A stretch of 64,000 nucleotides of DNA, taken from Chryseobacterium echinoideorum. GTDB taxonomy: Bacteria; Bacteroidota; Bacteroidia; Flavobacteriales; Weeksellaceae. Location of the stretch: NCBI RefSeq assembly GCF_007474535.1, contig NZ_VKNW01000003.1, forward strand, positions 1 through 64,000, written 5' to 3'. How positions within the stretch are numbered: the stretch's first letter is position 1; each line of letters begins with the position of its first letter. Under the pieces are notes generated by a model, which had not been told where the DNA came from, did no database searches, and saw only the letters and a list, made by a program, of their open reading frames with translations. Shown in pieces: positions 24,716 through 33,359 of the stretch. The translations under genes and the position numbers were made by a program.

Positions 24716-26196
24716 TTAATAAAGTCTTTACCAATTATTTTCTTGATTTGGCTGTAAATATCAGGATTATTTATTTCGTGCCAATTAAATTTCAAATATT
24801 TTGTTCTATCGAAACTATTATTTTTTCTTGAATAAATCCAAATAAAATCTTTATCACAAATCACAATTTTCTGCGCTTCTAACCTTAAAGCATATGAATG
24901 AGCTTGTTGAAAAGTTTCCTCTAAGTCTCTATTGTTTTTAATGATAAATTTTGTTTCTAGAAGCATTTTAGCTTGTTCATAGCCTTTTCTTGTTTCCGCA
25001 AAAAAAACGTAATCGGGATAATTTCGTTCCCCTCTTCCCATCCTCACAGAAAGTTGGCGAATCCAATCATTCTCAAAATAATTTAGCTTGTGTAAAAATG
25101 GTTCTACGATTTTAATTTCTACATCCCTCTCATTTCTACAGTCAAGATTAACTTTAAAATCAATAGTTGAAATCTTTGGCAATCTCAACGTATTTTCGCC
25201 TTTTTCTTCTAATAAGTATAAAATCCTTTTATAATCTTCATTACTAATTTGTGTTCCGTTTACACCTTGAAGATTTTTTTTAACGATTGCAATATTTTTT
25301 AAATGTTCATCAGTTTTAATTTGAGAAATATGAATTGGTTGAATTTTATGTATATTACCTAAAGTTATACTTCCATAATAATGGAAAAAAGGATCTCTAA
25401 TTCCGTCATTCACAGCTCTACAAATAAATTCGATATTACTTTGGGGTGAAAGACAATACATTACAATTATATCTCCTCTCTTTGTATCTTCGTTTCCTTG
25501 CCAAAAATAAGTTGTTTTTGAAGTAGCTTTTAATAAGTAAGAATAATCATCTTTTGCAGCCCCACAAAGCCAAATGTTAGTAGGTTCAGGTAAATCTTTT
25601 ATTTCTTCAAATCCTATATATTTTGGCGCAAAATCATAAAGAAATGCACAAAATTCAAATTTAGTTAAATTATTGATTGTTCTAAATTCAAGAAAAATAT
25701 CACATAGTTCTATATAATAATTCAGTCTTTCTTTTTTAAATTTCTTTAGAGGAACTTTTGGAATGTTTATGTTGAAAGTATCACATATTTTTTGAAGTTT
25801 TGTAAATTCTAATTTAAAAAAATATGGAAAAAAATAATCAGGGATGGCATCAAATAAGTATAAAGAATACGGTTCAATTATATCTAAAAGAAAATCAAAC
25901 TCTTCCTTTTCAAAATATGAAAACTCCCCTTTTTCATCTTTTAAAATTAATCCATTTTCTATAAAATAATTAAATAATTTTTTTCCTCTTTCACCTACAT
26001 TTTTAGATTCATCAAATTCTAGATCACAATATAAAAATATATTTAAAATATTATTATAATCTTCTAAATCTTTATTCTTTTCATCAATGAATTTTGATAA
26101 AATCTCATAATATTCTTTATACTTAAAGAAGTTTATGATCTCTTGTCCGTCTTTACTTTCCTTATAGTTATTCCAAATGAATTTATTAAGCTCCAT
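24712..26196 (-). CDS. Putative modification-sensing nuclease: EVE/PUA-like domain plus PD-(D/E)XK domain
   Basis: The 494-residue protein has an N-terminal helical part (about 1-200) rich in Phe, Tyr and Lys that I do not recognise. A middle part (about 205-290, NIWLCGAAKDDYSY, TYFWQGNEDTKRGDIIVMYC) resembles EVE/PUA-like readers of modified bases. The C-terminal part (about 350-494) is a PD-(D/E)XK nuclease of the HsdR N-terminal type: P394-D395, E414-T-K416 and the QQAHSYA helix (430-436). Together this suggests a modification-dependent restriction enzyme, by analogy to EVE-nuclease fusions. No methylase or helicase is next to it. Noticeably more A+T-rich than its neighbours, which fits transfer. 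It lies in a row of envelope genes and overlaps the GIN gene by 4 bp. Confidence 0.6.
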   Translation of the reverse strand: MELNKFIWNNYKESKDGQEIINFFKYKEYYEILSKFIDEKNKDLEDYNNILNIFLYCDLEFDESKNVGERGKKLFNYFIENGLILKDEKGEFSYFEKEEFDFLLDIIEPYSLYLFDAIPDYFFPYFFKLEFTKLQKICDTFNINIPKVPLKKFKKERLNYYIELCDIFLEFRTINNLTKFEFCAFLYDFAPKYIGFEEIKDLPEPTNIWLCGAAKDDYSYLLKATSKTTYFWQGNEDTKRGDIIVMYCLSPQSNIEFICRAVNDGIRDPFFHYYGSITLGNIHKIQPIHISQIKTDEHLKNIAIVKKNLQGVNGTQISNEDYKRILYLLEEKGENTLRLPKISTIDFKVNLDCRNERDVEIKIVEPFLHKLNYFENDWIRQLSVRMGRGERNYPDYVFFAETRKGYEQAKMLLETKFIIKNNRDLEETFQQAHSYALRLEAQKIVICDKDFIWIYSRKNNSFDRTKYLKFNWHEINNPDIYSQIKKIIGKDFIK

Positions 26197-26212
26197 TCAA
26201 ATTTTAATGATT

Positions 26213-27163
26213 TTATATCACTTCATCAATATTATAATTCTTATGCTCTCTATTGGTTCTGATGATCATTTCACCCAAAAAGCCTGCAATGAAGAGTAAA
26301 GTTCCCATCAACATCATCGTTAATGCAATAAAAAACCACGGATTATTGGTAATCAAATGACCGTAAATTCCTCTCGCTACATCAATTAATTTTGAAATTC
26401 CCAGCCAAAATGCTGAAAGAAAACCAACGATAAACATTAAAGTTCCTACCGCACCGAAAAAATGCATGGGTCTGCCTCCAAAACGGCTCACAAACCAAAG
26501 CGTTACCAGATCCAAAAAGCCTCTGATAAACCTCTCGGTTCCGAATTTTGATGTTCCGTAAGGTCTTGCCTGATGCGGCACTTCTTTTTCGGTAATTCTC
26601 CTGAAACCCGCATTTGCAGCCAAAACAGGAATGTAACGATGCATATCACCGTACACATCAATAGATTTTACCACCTGTTTTTTGTAGGCTTTTAAACCAC
26701 AATTAAAATCATGAAGATATACTCCGGAAACTTTTCTCGCTGCTGCATTGAAAAGTTTTGAAGGAATATTTTTTGTCATCACATTATCAAAACGCTTCTT
26801 TTTCCAGCCGGAAACAATGTCGTAATTATCTTCAATGACCATTCTGTACAATTCTGGAATTTCTTCCGGAAAATCCTGAAGATCAGCATCCATCGTGATG
26901 ATAACATCGCCGTTTGTTCTTGCAAAAGCAGCATGTAAAGCCTGAGATTTCCCGTAATTTCTGGAAAATTTTATCCCGTGAATCTGCGGATGCTGAATTT
27001 TTAAATTCTCAATAATGCTCCAGGAAAGGTCTGTACTTCCGTCATCTACAAACCAGACTTCGTAAGATAACTGATTGGTTTTGCAGGTATTATCAATTCT
27101 TGAAAACAATTCTTCAAGAGATGCTTCTTCGTTGAGCAACGGAATAACGATAGATAAATTCAT
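26213..27163 (-). CDS. Glycosyltransferase family 2, membrane-bound (DPM1/GtrB-like)
   Basis: The 316-residue protein has an N-terminal GT-A domain (LSIVIPLLNEEASLEELF, VDDGSTD, and the ITMDADLQDFPEEI metal site), a HDFNCGLKAYKK acceptor loop, and two C-terminal transmembrane helices (about 235-260 and 275-300). It should transfer a sugar from a nucleotide donor to undecaprenyl phosphate for use on the periplasmic side. It starts 17 bp after the DUF4199 gene, and the two probably form a conserved unit in which the DUF4199 membrane protein is a partner. The donor sugar is not known. Confidence 0.9.
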   Translation of the reverse strand: MNLSIVIPLLNEEASLEELFSRIDNTCKTNQLSYEVWFVDDGSTDLSWSIIENLKIQHPQIHGIKFSRNYGKSQALHAAFARTNGDVIITMDADLQDFPEEIPELYRMVIEDNYDIVSGWKKKRFDNVMTKNIPSKLFNAAARKVSGVYLHDFNCGLKAYKKQVVKSIDVYGDMHRYIPVLAANAGFRRITEKEVPHQARPYGTSKFGTERFIRGFLDLVTLWFVSRFGGRPMHFFGAVGTLMFIVGFLSAFWLGISKLIDVARGIYGHLITNNPWFFIALTMMLMGTLLFIAGFLGEMIIRTNREHKNYNIDEVI

Positions 27164-27180
27164 TTAATTTTTATAACAAT

Positions 27181-27777
27181 TTATTCTTGATTGGTTTCTT
27201 CAGAGTATACTTTTTTTGTTCTGAAAAAAGCTCCGAAAAACAACGACAAAACTACGTAAAATATAAGAATTGCCGCAAAATATCCTGAAAAATGACTTGC
27301 GGTAAGCATATCTTTTCCTTTGATGATTTCCGGGCTGAATCTTTGAAGACTTTCTTTATATTTCTCTTCAAGCTCATCAATATCTTTTTGATGTTTCAGA
27401 ATTTTTTTTGCTGAATAATATTCTTTATCCAGTTCTGATTTTTGTCTTGTAACATACTGATAATTAAGCAGCTTTTTCGCATCAGTATCAACATAATTAA
27501 GAAATAAAAAAATACTTATAACGGATAAAAAACCACCTACAAACATGGGAACAAAAGCTCTTTTGAAAGCTTCTCTGAAACCCATTTTATGCTTATTCCA
27601 GTGAGATTTTACTGACCAGAATGCAGCTAAAGCATAAAAGACAGGAAGTATAAAAGCATTGGTTTTCAATGAAATATCAAAATAATTTACTCCTGAAAAG
27701 AAAAAATAGACTACAAAAAAGATCAACATCGTAGCTGCAAAAAGCAAAATTCCTAAGGTTACCGGACTTTTCGTCAT
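27181..27777 (-). CDS. DUF4199 membrane protein
   Basis: The 198-residue protein has four hydrophobic helices (about 7-28, 38-55, 72-92 and 165-188) and a charged coiled region between helices 3 and 4 (KSELDKEYYSAKKILKHQKD). The pattern is that of DUF4199, a Bacteroidota membrane family of unknown function. It is directly upstream of a membrane glycosyltransferase gene, and the two stay together in related genomes as far as I recall. A role in lipid-linked sugar handling is inferred from that context. Confidence 0.8.
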   Translation of the reverse strand: MTKSPVTLGILLFAATMLIFFVVYFFFSGVNYFDISLKTNAFILPVFYALAAFWSVKSHWNKHKMGFREAFKRAFVPMFVGGFLSVISIFLFLNYVDTDAKKLLNYQYVTRQKSELDKEYYSAKKILKHQKDIDELEEKYKESLQRFSPEIIKGKDMLTASHFSGYFAAILIFYVVLSLFFGAFFRTKKVYSEETNQE

Positions 27778-27898
27778 AATTTCAGTTTTTAGAAAAAATC
27801 TTAAAAAATATTGCTCTAAATTTCAGCCTTTTAGCTGTCTTAATGGCGTTTTTAGAAGATTTTTCTTTAATAATATTTTTAAGTTTATAATTAATTCC

Positions 27899-27906
27899 TA
27901 TCTTTG
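27899..27906 (+). promoter_or_regulatory. -7 box of the SRP RNA gene
   Basis: TATCTTTG fits TAnnTTTG and ends 4 bp before the predicted 5' end of the RNA at 27911, the expected distance. Confidence 0.65.
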
Positions 27907-27910
27907 CAAC

Positions 27911-28003
27911 GGCAAGTCCTAAACAACCAGCTCCTGAGAATCCTCCAGGGTGGGAACGCAGCAAAGGTAATCGGTTGTAGCGGTGTGATTTAGGTAGCTT
28001 GCC
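27911..28003 (+). ncRNA. ffs: Signal recognition particle RNA (4.5S-like)
   Basis: The 93-nt segment starts GGCAAG and ends CTTGCC, closing one long hairpin (TCCTAAA pairs with TTTAGGT). The tip holds the SRP domain IV signature: CCAGG, a GGAA tetraloop region and GCAGCA (27944-27966). A T-run follows (28005-28010) and a -7 box precedes it. The RNA binds Ffh and targets nascent membrane and secreted proteins to FtsY. It lies on the plus strand between two minus-strand genes. A 108-codon frame on the other strand covers it and is not real. Confidence 0.93.
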
Positions 28004-28013
28004 ATTTTTTATT
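28004..28013 (+). terminator. T-run ending the SRP RNA
   Basis: The RNA's closing helix is followed by attttttatt, which with the helix acts as a factor-independent terminator. Confidence 0.65.
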
Positions 28014-28111
28014 GGTGTTAACTGAAGAGAAGTAATTTGAAAATTATCTTTTTTTGTTTCTGAATGCTTCAACATTTTTATCAAAATTTCCAAATTATCT
28101 TTCAACATTTA

Positions 28112-28798
28112 TTAAAATTCAAATGTTTCTCCCAATTTTGGTAAAACCAGTTCAACATTTTTATCTGCAAAATGCTTCATTGCATTTTCATGATTAATTT
28201 TGATCGGAGGAAATGTATCAAAATGACATCCGATTACTTTGGGAGTCTTCAGTAATTCGGCTGCTGCAAAAGCTGCTTTTCTTGCACACATCGTGTAATG
28301 ACCGCCGATCGGAAGGATAGATAAGTCTAAATTCCCATACAGCTGAGGAAAGAGCTGCATATCTGCCATTACTCCCGTATCTCCAGCAAGATATACGTTT
28401 TTACCTTCAGGAAGTCTGAAAATATATCCTACAGGAACACCGCCATAAGTTCCGTCCGGAAATGAGCTTGTATGATGCGCAGGAACCATAGAAATTTTCA
28501 GATCATCTATTTTTGCTGATCCGCCAAGATTCACATCATCTTTATTTTTTGCATGATCGAAATATGCACAAATTTCCGGCTGACCGATAATGGTAGCCTC
28601 CGGATAATACTCCAGCACTTGCCCAACATCTGCAATATGATCTCCATGAGCATGAGTAAGCAGAATATAATCAATTTTCTGAGCAGCAATATCAAATCCT
28701 GACTGCTCCTTTTGATAGTTGTAAAAAGGATCACAAAGAATTGTTTTGTCTTTATAAGTAAACAAAAAACAGTTTTGTCCTAAGAATTGTATTTTCAT
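28112..28798 (-). CDS. Metal-dependent hydrolase, UPF0173 / metallo-beta-lactamase fold
   Basis: The 228-residue protein has the metal-binding THAHGDHIADV (residues about 48-58), a further MVPAHHTSSFPDG, the DTGVMAD ligand and the late HFDTFPPI histidine. This is the UPF0173 family, small cytoplasmic metallo-beta-lactamase-fold enzymes of unknown substrate. There is no signal peptide. It stands alone between the SRP RNA gene (opposite strand) and an SRPBCC gene about 90 bp upstream. Confidence 0.9.
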   Translation of the reverse strand: MKIQFLGQNCFLFTYKDKTILCDPFYNYQKEQSGFDIAAQKIDYILLTHAHGDHIADVGQVLEYYPEATIIGQPEICAYFDHAKNKDDVNLGGSAKIDDLKISMVPAHHTSSFPDGTYGGVPVGYIFRLPEGKNVYLAGDTGVMADMQLFPQLYGNLDLSILPIGGHYTMCARKAAFAAAELLKTPKVIGCHFDTFPPIKINHENAMKHFADKNVELVLPKLGETFEF

Positions 28799-28891
28799 TT
28801 TAGTCTTAATTTATTTTTTATTTTTCCACACCAATATTTCAAAGATCAGTGTAAATTATTATGATGTCTGTAAAACCGTTTTTTTTATAAT

Positions 28892-29338
28892 CTATTTTAA
28901 AGGAAATTTATCTTCTATTAATCTTAGATTTATCCCATGTTCAAGATATGCTTTGCAGCCATCTAAAACGGTTGTGAAGCCTCCTGTGTTATCATTAATT
29001 AGCTCTAAAAGCTCATCTCCAGTCTGAGAATAGCCATAGCTTTTAATGATAACTAAAGTCCCTTTTTCCATTTCTTTGAATTCATAATCTATTTTATTGA
29101 AAAATAATTCCCATTCTGTTTTTATAAGTTGGTTTGGTATGATTTGATGAACTTTTACTTGAGTTTTTGCATTGTACATATCCCATTCCCAAAGAATAGT
29201 TTTGCCCTCCTCTAGTTTTCCGCTAGATTTTGTAAACCAAAAATTAGTAGTGATTTTTGGGTCAATAAATGCTTCGAAAACTATGTTGATTGGTTTTCTG
29301 ATTAACATTTGAGCCTTTACAAAAACTTTAGATTCCAT
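28892..29338 (-). CDS. SRPBCC (START-like / AHSA1) domain protein
   Basis: The 148-residue protein consists of one helix-grip domain: AQMLIRKPINIVFEAFIDPKITTNFW at the start, strand KLEEGKTILWEWDMY and a long C-terminal helix after TGDELLELINDN. Such proteins bind small hydrophobic ligands or act as co-chaperones; the ligand cannot be told. It is 10 bp downstream of menA on the same strand and may be co-transcribed. No sign of export. Confidence 0.85.
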   Translation of the reverse strand: MESKVFVKAQMLIRKPINIVFEAFIDPKITTNFWFTKSSGKLEEGKTILWEWDMYNAKTQVKVHQIIPNQLIKTEWELFFNKIDYEFKEMEKGTLVIIKSYGYSQTGDELLELINDNTGGFTTVLDGCKAYLEHGINLRLIEDKFPLK

Positions 29339-29348
29339 AATAGAAAAT

Positions 29349-30278
29349 TTAATTAAAATAATTTAATCCAACAGCCGTTAAAACCGCCATCATTAAGGTC
29401 ATAATGCCGACCTGTTTAAGAAACGGATCAAGCTCTCTCGGTTCTTTTACTGCCATAATCTGACGACGGATCTTCATTAGAGGCAGGAATAATATCATTA
29501 CAATAAACACTTTATAATTACCGGATTCTATAAAGCCATTGATTCCCAAAAAAATAAGAATCAGAATCAATGGAAGCTGAAGCAACACAATTTCGTAAAT
29601 CATTGCACTTCTGAATCCTATTCGTAAAGCAAGGCTGTTTTTCCCGGAAAGTCTGTCGCTTTCTATATCACGCATATTATTTAGGTTTAAAACTGCCATA
29701 CTCATCATTCCGATTGCCGTTGCCGGTAGTAAAATATCCCAAGAAAAAGTTTTTGTAAACAGAAAATAACTTCCGCCCACGGAAACCAATCCAAAAAATA
29801 TAAAAACAAACAAATCTCCCAATCCCATATAACCATAAGGTTTTTTGCCTACAGTATAACCAATTGCTGCTAAAATGCTTGCTAATCCCAATCCGATGAA
29901 AATATAAAATTCATTGATATAATCCGGAATAAATGCAGTATATAAAAGTGCAACGGTTGCCACAAAAGATAAAACCGAAAAAATAATCACTGCATTTTTC
30001 ATCTGTTTTGCCGTAATTTTACCGGATGCTACTGCTCTTGCTTCAGCTTCTCCAATTCTGTTTTTATCAGTTCCTTTGATACCGTCACCGTAGTCATTGG
30101 CATAATTTGACAGAATCTGATACAGTAATGTGACCAGAATAGCCAGCGCAAAAATCTTCCAGTCCCATGTTCCGCCCTGTTCCCAAAGTCTCCATTTTGC
30201 GATGAAAGATCCCATAATGATTCCGCTTAAAGAAAGTGGTAAAGTTCTCAGCCTTGCGGCTTTTATCCAGTCTGACAT
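29349..30278 (-). CDS. menA: 1,4-dihydroxy-2-naphthoate polyprenyltransferase
   Basis: The 309-residue integral membrane protein of the UbiA family joins a polyprenyl chain to dihydroxynaphthoate, making demethylmenaquinone. The two Asp-rich Mg2+-pyrophosphate motifs are visible: NYANDYGDGIKGTDK and NMRDIESDRLSGKNSLA, within eight to nine hydrophobic helices. The N-terminus WIKAARLRTLPLSLSGIIMG is typical of MenA. It lies 9 bp downstream of the PH-domain pair, and menB is just beyond that pair, so the men genes are close but interrupted. Confidence 0.94.
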   Translation of the reverse strand: MSDWIKAARLRTLPLSLSGIIMGSFIAKWRLWEQGGTWDWKIFALAILVTLLYQILSNYANDYGDGIKGTDKNRIGEAEARAVASGKITAKQMKNAVIIFSVLSFVATVALLYTAFIPDYINEFYIFIGLGLASILAAIGYTVGKKPYGYMGLGDLFVFIFFGLVSVGGSYFLFTKTFSWDILLPATAIGMMSMAVLNLNNMRDIESDRLSGKNSLALRIGFRSAMIYEIVLLQLPLILILIFLGINGFIESGNYKVFIVMILFLPLMKIRRQIMAVKEPRELDPFLKQVGIMTLMMAVLTAVGLNYFN

Positions 30279-30287
30279 AAATATTTT

Positions 30288-31790
30288 TTAACTTTTTTTG
30301 GAAGTTTCTATTTTATAAATAATATTATTAAAAAGCTTTTTAACTTCAGAAAAATTCAGAACTGAAATCCCGAATTTTCCGGCAGAAGTATAAAATGTTA
30401 TACTTCCCAGATTGCTTTTCTTTTGCCAAAAATACTGAGAAATTTTCACAGTCTGAATCTTGTCTATTTCAAAAGTTCTGTAATGAACATCCCAGAAACC
30501 GGAACGGAGTCTGATAAAGTTCTCATTATAAAACAATCTGAGATTCAGATAAGAAAAAATAATAATGATTTCAATAATGATAAAAATCATTATGGCAGCT
30601 TCCCAGTAATTAATTACTATGCTTTTATCAATAAAAAATACTATTAAAAAAGGAAATACAATCCAAATTAAATGATTAACAATCAGCATCCTGTAATTAG
30701 GTTTAAGAACATTATTAAACTTAGGTATATCACCCCATATTGAGCAGATCAAATGTTCTTTTTCTTTTTGGCTAATTCCCAGAACCGAAGAAACATTTTT
30801 TTCATTTTCACTTTTGCCTATCTGCAGAAATTTCACCAGAGAAACATTCATTTTTTTCTGCACCCAATTCTGAATTTCGGTCACCACCTGAACTTTTGAT
30901 TTGGTTACAATAGCATTTTTTGTACTGAATAAGCCATATTCAAAAGAAAAGTTTCTGTAATTTTCTTCTACTTTGAAATTAAAATAACGGATGATTGCCC
31001 GTACAGAATTCACTATGACACCAAGAATTAAAACCAATAGGATTATTCCCAGCAAAATCGGAAATGAGTAGCTCAGTACATTTTTCTCAATTTCATCATA
31101 GTCAATATGAGCATCCAATTCAGCTTTTTTGAGAAGATCATTGAGCTGCGTAATACCATAAATCACCAAACTAATCAATGCGAAAAAACTTTGTACATAA
31201 TTAGCAGTCAATCCATACTTTAAGATACTTAGATTGGATATACTGAGCTGCTTTTTGGTGGAAATTTCTGCTGTATCATCTGGAGCAATATGCCCATTTT
31301 CTATTTCAATATTTTTCTCTTCAAGCAGATATTTTTTCAAATCATAAGCGTTCTGTCTGGATAAAGCAGAAATAGAAACTTCTTTTTCGGAACTTCCTGG
31401 GCTGTCTACTTCCAGTTTAAAAATATTAAACAGTCTATGAACAAACGACTGAGAAATATTAACCTCCTGAATATTCCTGATCTTTATTTTGGTAGAAGAT
31501 TTATTGATGATTCCTTTATGAATAATAAATTCCTCATTTTTAGCATCAATATAATATCTGAAATTGTAATATTGTAAAACAGCAGATGTGCTGAGAATAA
31601 AAAATACGGCAGAAACGATTAAAAAAATAATCCAAAGGTCAAATTTTTTATCTCTGAAAAAAAACAAGAAGATAAAAATCCACGAATTTTTAATCACTTC
31701 GCCCGTGCTGTAGAGAAATAACAAAGCAATCCCGATTTTTGACTGCCTTTGAGGAGTAAAAAAAGAATTATATTTCTCCTCCATCTTCAT
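30288..31790 (-). CDS. Bacterial PH-domain membrane protein, YdbT-like
   Basis: The 500-residue protein has paired transmembrane helices near 20-65, 200-265 and 370-420, each pair followed by a bacterial PH (bPH2) domain, recognisable from the repeated FIHKGIINKSSTKIKIRNIQEVNI, SKVQVVTEIQNW and FEIDKIQTVKISQ segments. It matches the YdbT half of the YdbS/YdbT pair; in Bacillus that pair has been linked to bacteriocin resistance. Its start overlaps the YdbS-like gene by 23 bp. Role in flavobacteria unknown. Confidence 0.82.
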   Translation of the reverse strand: MKMEEKYNSFFTPQRQSKIGIALLFLYSTGEVIKNSWIFIFLFFFRDKKFDLWIIFLIVSAVFFILSTSAVLQYYNFRYYIDAKNEEFIIHKGIINKSSTKIKIRNIQEVNISQSFVHRLFNIFKLEVDSPGSSEKEVSISALSRQNAYDLKKYLLEEKNIEIENGHIAPDDTAEISTKKQLSISNLSILKYGLTANYVQSFFALISLVIYGITQLNDLLKKAELDAHIDYDEIEKNVLSYSFPILLGIILLVLILGVIVNSVRAIIRYFNFKVEENYRNFSFEYGLFSTKNAIVTKSKVQVVTEIQNWVQKKMNVSLVKFLQIGKSENEKNVSSVLGISQKEKEHLICSIWGDIPKFNNVLKPNYRMLIVNHLIWIVFPFLIVFFIDKSIVINYWEAAIMIFIIIEIIIIFSYLNLRLFYNENFIRLRSGFWDVHYRTFEIDKIQTVKISQYFWQKKSNLGSITFYTSAGKFGISVLNFSEVKKLFNNIIYKIETSKKS

Positions 31791-32313
31791 TATTTTCGGA
31801 TGAAATGGTATTCATAATCATATGATTGATTTCTTCAGCTTTTTCTTGCGGCAAACCATGAATAGAAATATCACCTCCATTTACGCCTGCTGTATAAACA
31901 GAAACTGATTTTAAATTTAAAATTTTTGAAAACCATCCCTGCTCCACTTTTATATGCTGAATTCTTGTAAAAGGAATGATTATAATACTTCTTTTGAGCC
32001 AACCGTACTGATAAACCAGATCATGTTGACGAACTGCATATTTCCTGAATTTAAAACCGATAACTGAACTCAAAAAAATATATATAATTAAAATAAGAAT
32101 AACTAATGCTAAAGCAATAATTGGGGTAATTGAAAAATTTTCACCAAAAAAATAGTAAGAAATAAAAAATGCAGAGACAATAAATCCCGAGAATAAAGCA
32201 TTATTAAACAAAATAATGTTGAGATATTTTGGTGAAACAGAAACCATCTCCAGATTCTCAAAATCAGGAATTTCTATATCAAAAACCTGCGGGTTCTGAA
32301 ATTTTTGCTGCAT
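31768..32313 (-). CDS. Bacterial PH-domain membrane protein, YdbS-like
   Basis: The 181-residue protein has two transmembrane helices (about 38-90) followed by one bacterial PH (bPH2) domain: YQYGWLKRSIIIIPFTRIQHIKVEQGWFSKILNLKSVSVYTAG, the family hallmark, of which I cite key parts only (RIQHIKVEQGWF). It is the small partner of the downstream 500-residue protein, and their reading frames overlap by 23 bp, so both are probably made in fixed ratio and sit in one membrane complex. Confidence 0.84.
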   Translation of the reverse strand: MQQKFQNPQVFDIEIPDFENLEMVSVSPKYLNIILFNNALFSGFIVSAFFISYYFFGENFSITPIIALALVILILIIYIFLSSVIGFKFRKYAVRQHDLVYQYGWLKRSIIIIPFTRIQHIKVEQGWFSKILNLKSVSVYTAGVNGGDISIHGLPQEKAEEINHMIMNTISSENNEDGGEI

Positions 32314-32407
32314 ATTTCAGTGATTTTTCTATTTTAATTGATTATATAAATTTTATAATATTCTGCAAGATTGTATAAACCAGCTCGCTTGACTTCATTA
32401 ACAAAAT

Positions 32408-32439
32408 AATAGGTAATGACTTAGTATTCATTACCTATT
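32408..32439 (-). terminator. Hairpin after menB, probable terminator
   Basis: Perfect 12-bp arms, aataggtaatga (32408-32419) and tcattacctatt (32428-32439), lie 15 bp after the menB stop with an 8-nt loop. The tail on the minus strand is A+T-rich with a short T run. Confidence 0.65.
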
Positions 32440-32454
32440 ACTCCTGATTTATAT

Positions 32455-33291
32455 TTACGAGATCCACTGATCTTTTCCGAAGTTCGGTTTTCTTTTTTCA
32501 AGAAAAGCATTTCTGCCCTCTTTGGCTTCTTCGGTCATATAGGCTAAACGAGTTGCTTCGCCTGCAAAAACCTGCTGTCCTACCATTCCGTCGTCCGTAA
32601 GATTCATGGCAAACTTCAGCATTCTGATAGAAGTCGGAGATTTTCCTAAAATTTCCTGCGCCCATTCATACGCTGTATCTTCCAGCTCATCATGAGGAAT
32701 TACGGCATTTACCATTCCCATTTCAAAAGCTTCCTGCGCAGAATAATTTCTTCCTAAAAAGAAAATTTCACGGGCTTTTTTCTGTCCCACCATTTTTGCA
32801 AGATAAGCAGAACCGTAACCGCCGTCAAAGCTTGTTACATCAGCATCGGTCTGTTTAAAAATTGCGTGTTCTTTACTGGCAAGAGTTAAGTCGCAAACTA
32901 CGTGAAGAGAATGACCGCCTCCAACAGCCCAACCCGGAACTACCGCAATCACTGCTTTTGGCATAAAACGGATGAGACGCTGCACTTCCAGAATATTCAG
33001 TCGGTGTCTTCCGTCTTCTCCTACGTAACCTTGGTGTCCTCTGGCTTTCTGATCGCCTCCGCTGCAAAAAGCCCAGCCACCGTCTTTTGGACTTGGTCCT
33101 TCTCCTGAAAGCAAAACAACGCCTATTGAAGAATCTTCTGAAGCATCATAAAACGCATCATATAATTCTGAAGTAGTTTTGGGTCTGAATGCATTTCGCA
33201 CTTCTGGTCTGTTAAATGCAATTCTTGCAACACCATTGCATTTTTTATAAGTAATATCCTCGTATTCCTTTACGGTTTTCCACTCGATCAT
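32455..33291 (-). CDS. menB: 1,4-dihydroxy-2-naphthoyl-CoA synthase
   Basis: The enzyme of the crotonase fold closes the second ring of menaquinone from o-succinylbenzoyl-CoA. It starts MIEWKTVKEYEDITYKKC and has RPEVRNAFRP, the GGDQKARGHQGYVGEDG active-site loop, GWAVGGGHSLHVVCDLTLAS (oxyanion region) and DADVTSFDGGYGSA, all diagnostic for MenB rather than other crotonases. I use the ATG at 33289-33291 (278 residues): the upstream in-frame ATG lies inside the -7 box at 33310-33317 and the conserved protein starts at MIEW. It is likely bicarbonate-dependent or not; I cannot tell. Confidence 0.94.
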   Translation of the reverse strand: MIEWKTVKEYEDITYKKCNGVARIAFNRPEVRNAFRPKTTSELYDAFYDASEDSSIGVVLLSGEGPSPKDGGWAFCSGGDQKARGHQGYVGEDGRHRLNILEVQRLIRFMPKAVIAVVPGWAVGGGHSLHVVCDLTLASKEHAIFKQTDADVTSFDGGYGSAYLAKMVGQKKAREIFFLGRNYSAQEAFEMGMVNAVIPHDELEDTAYEWAQEILGKSPTSIRMLKFAMNLTDDGMVGQQVFAGEATRLAYMTEEAKEGRNAFLEKRKPNFGKDQWIS

Positions 33292-33309
33292 TTTGTTAAA
33301 ATTTTTCCT

Positions 33310-33317
33310 CAAAGATA
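33310..33317 (-). promoter_or_regulatory. -7 box of menB
   Basis: TATCTTTG on the minus strand is a full match to TAnnTTTG. It gives a leader of about 12 nt to the ATG at 33291. No clear -33 element. Confidence 0.5.
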
Positions 33318-33359
33318 AGGAATTGATGAGAGATTTCGGTAGGTATGAAAGAGCAAACT

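Noticed and set aside
27782..28108. 108-codon minus-strand frame, basic product
   Set aside because: It covers the SRP RNA gene on the other strand and has no family features.
33292..33312. Upstream ATG for menB
   Set aside because: It lies inside the -7 box at 33310-33317 and MenB proteins start at MIEW.
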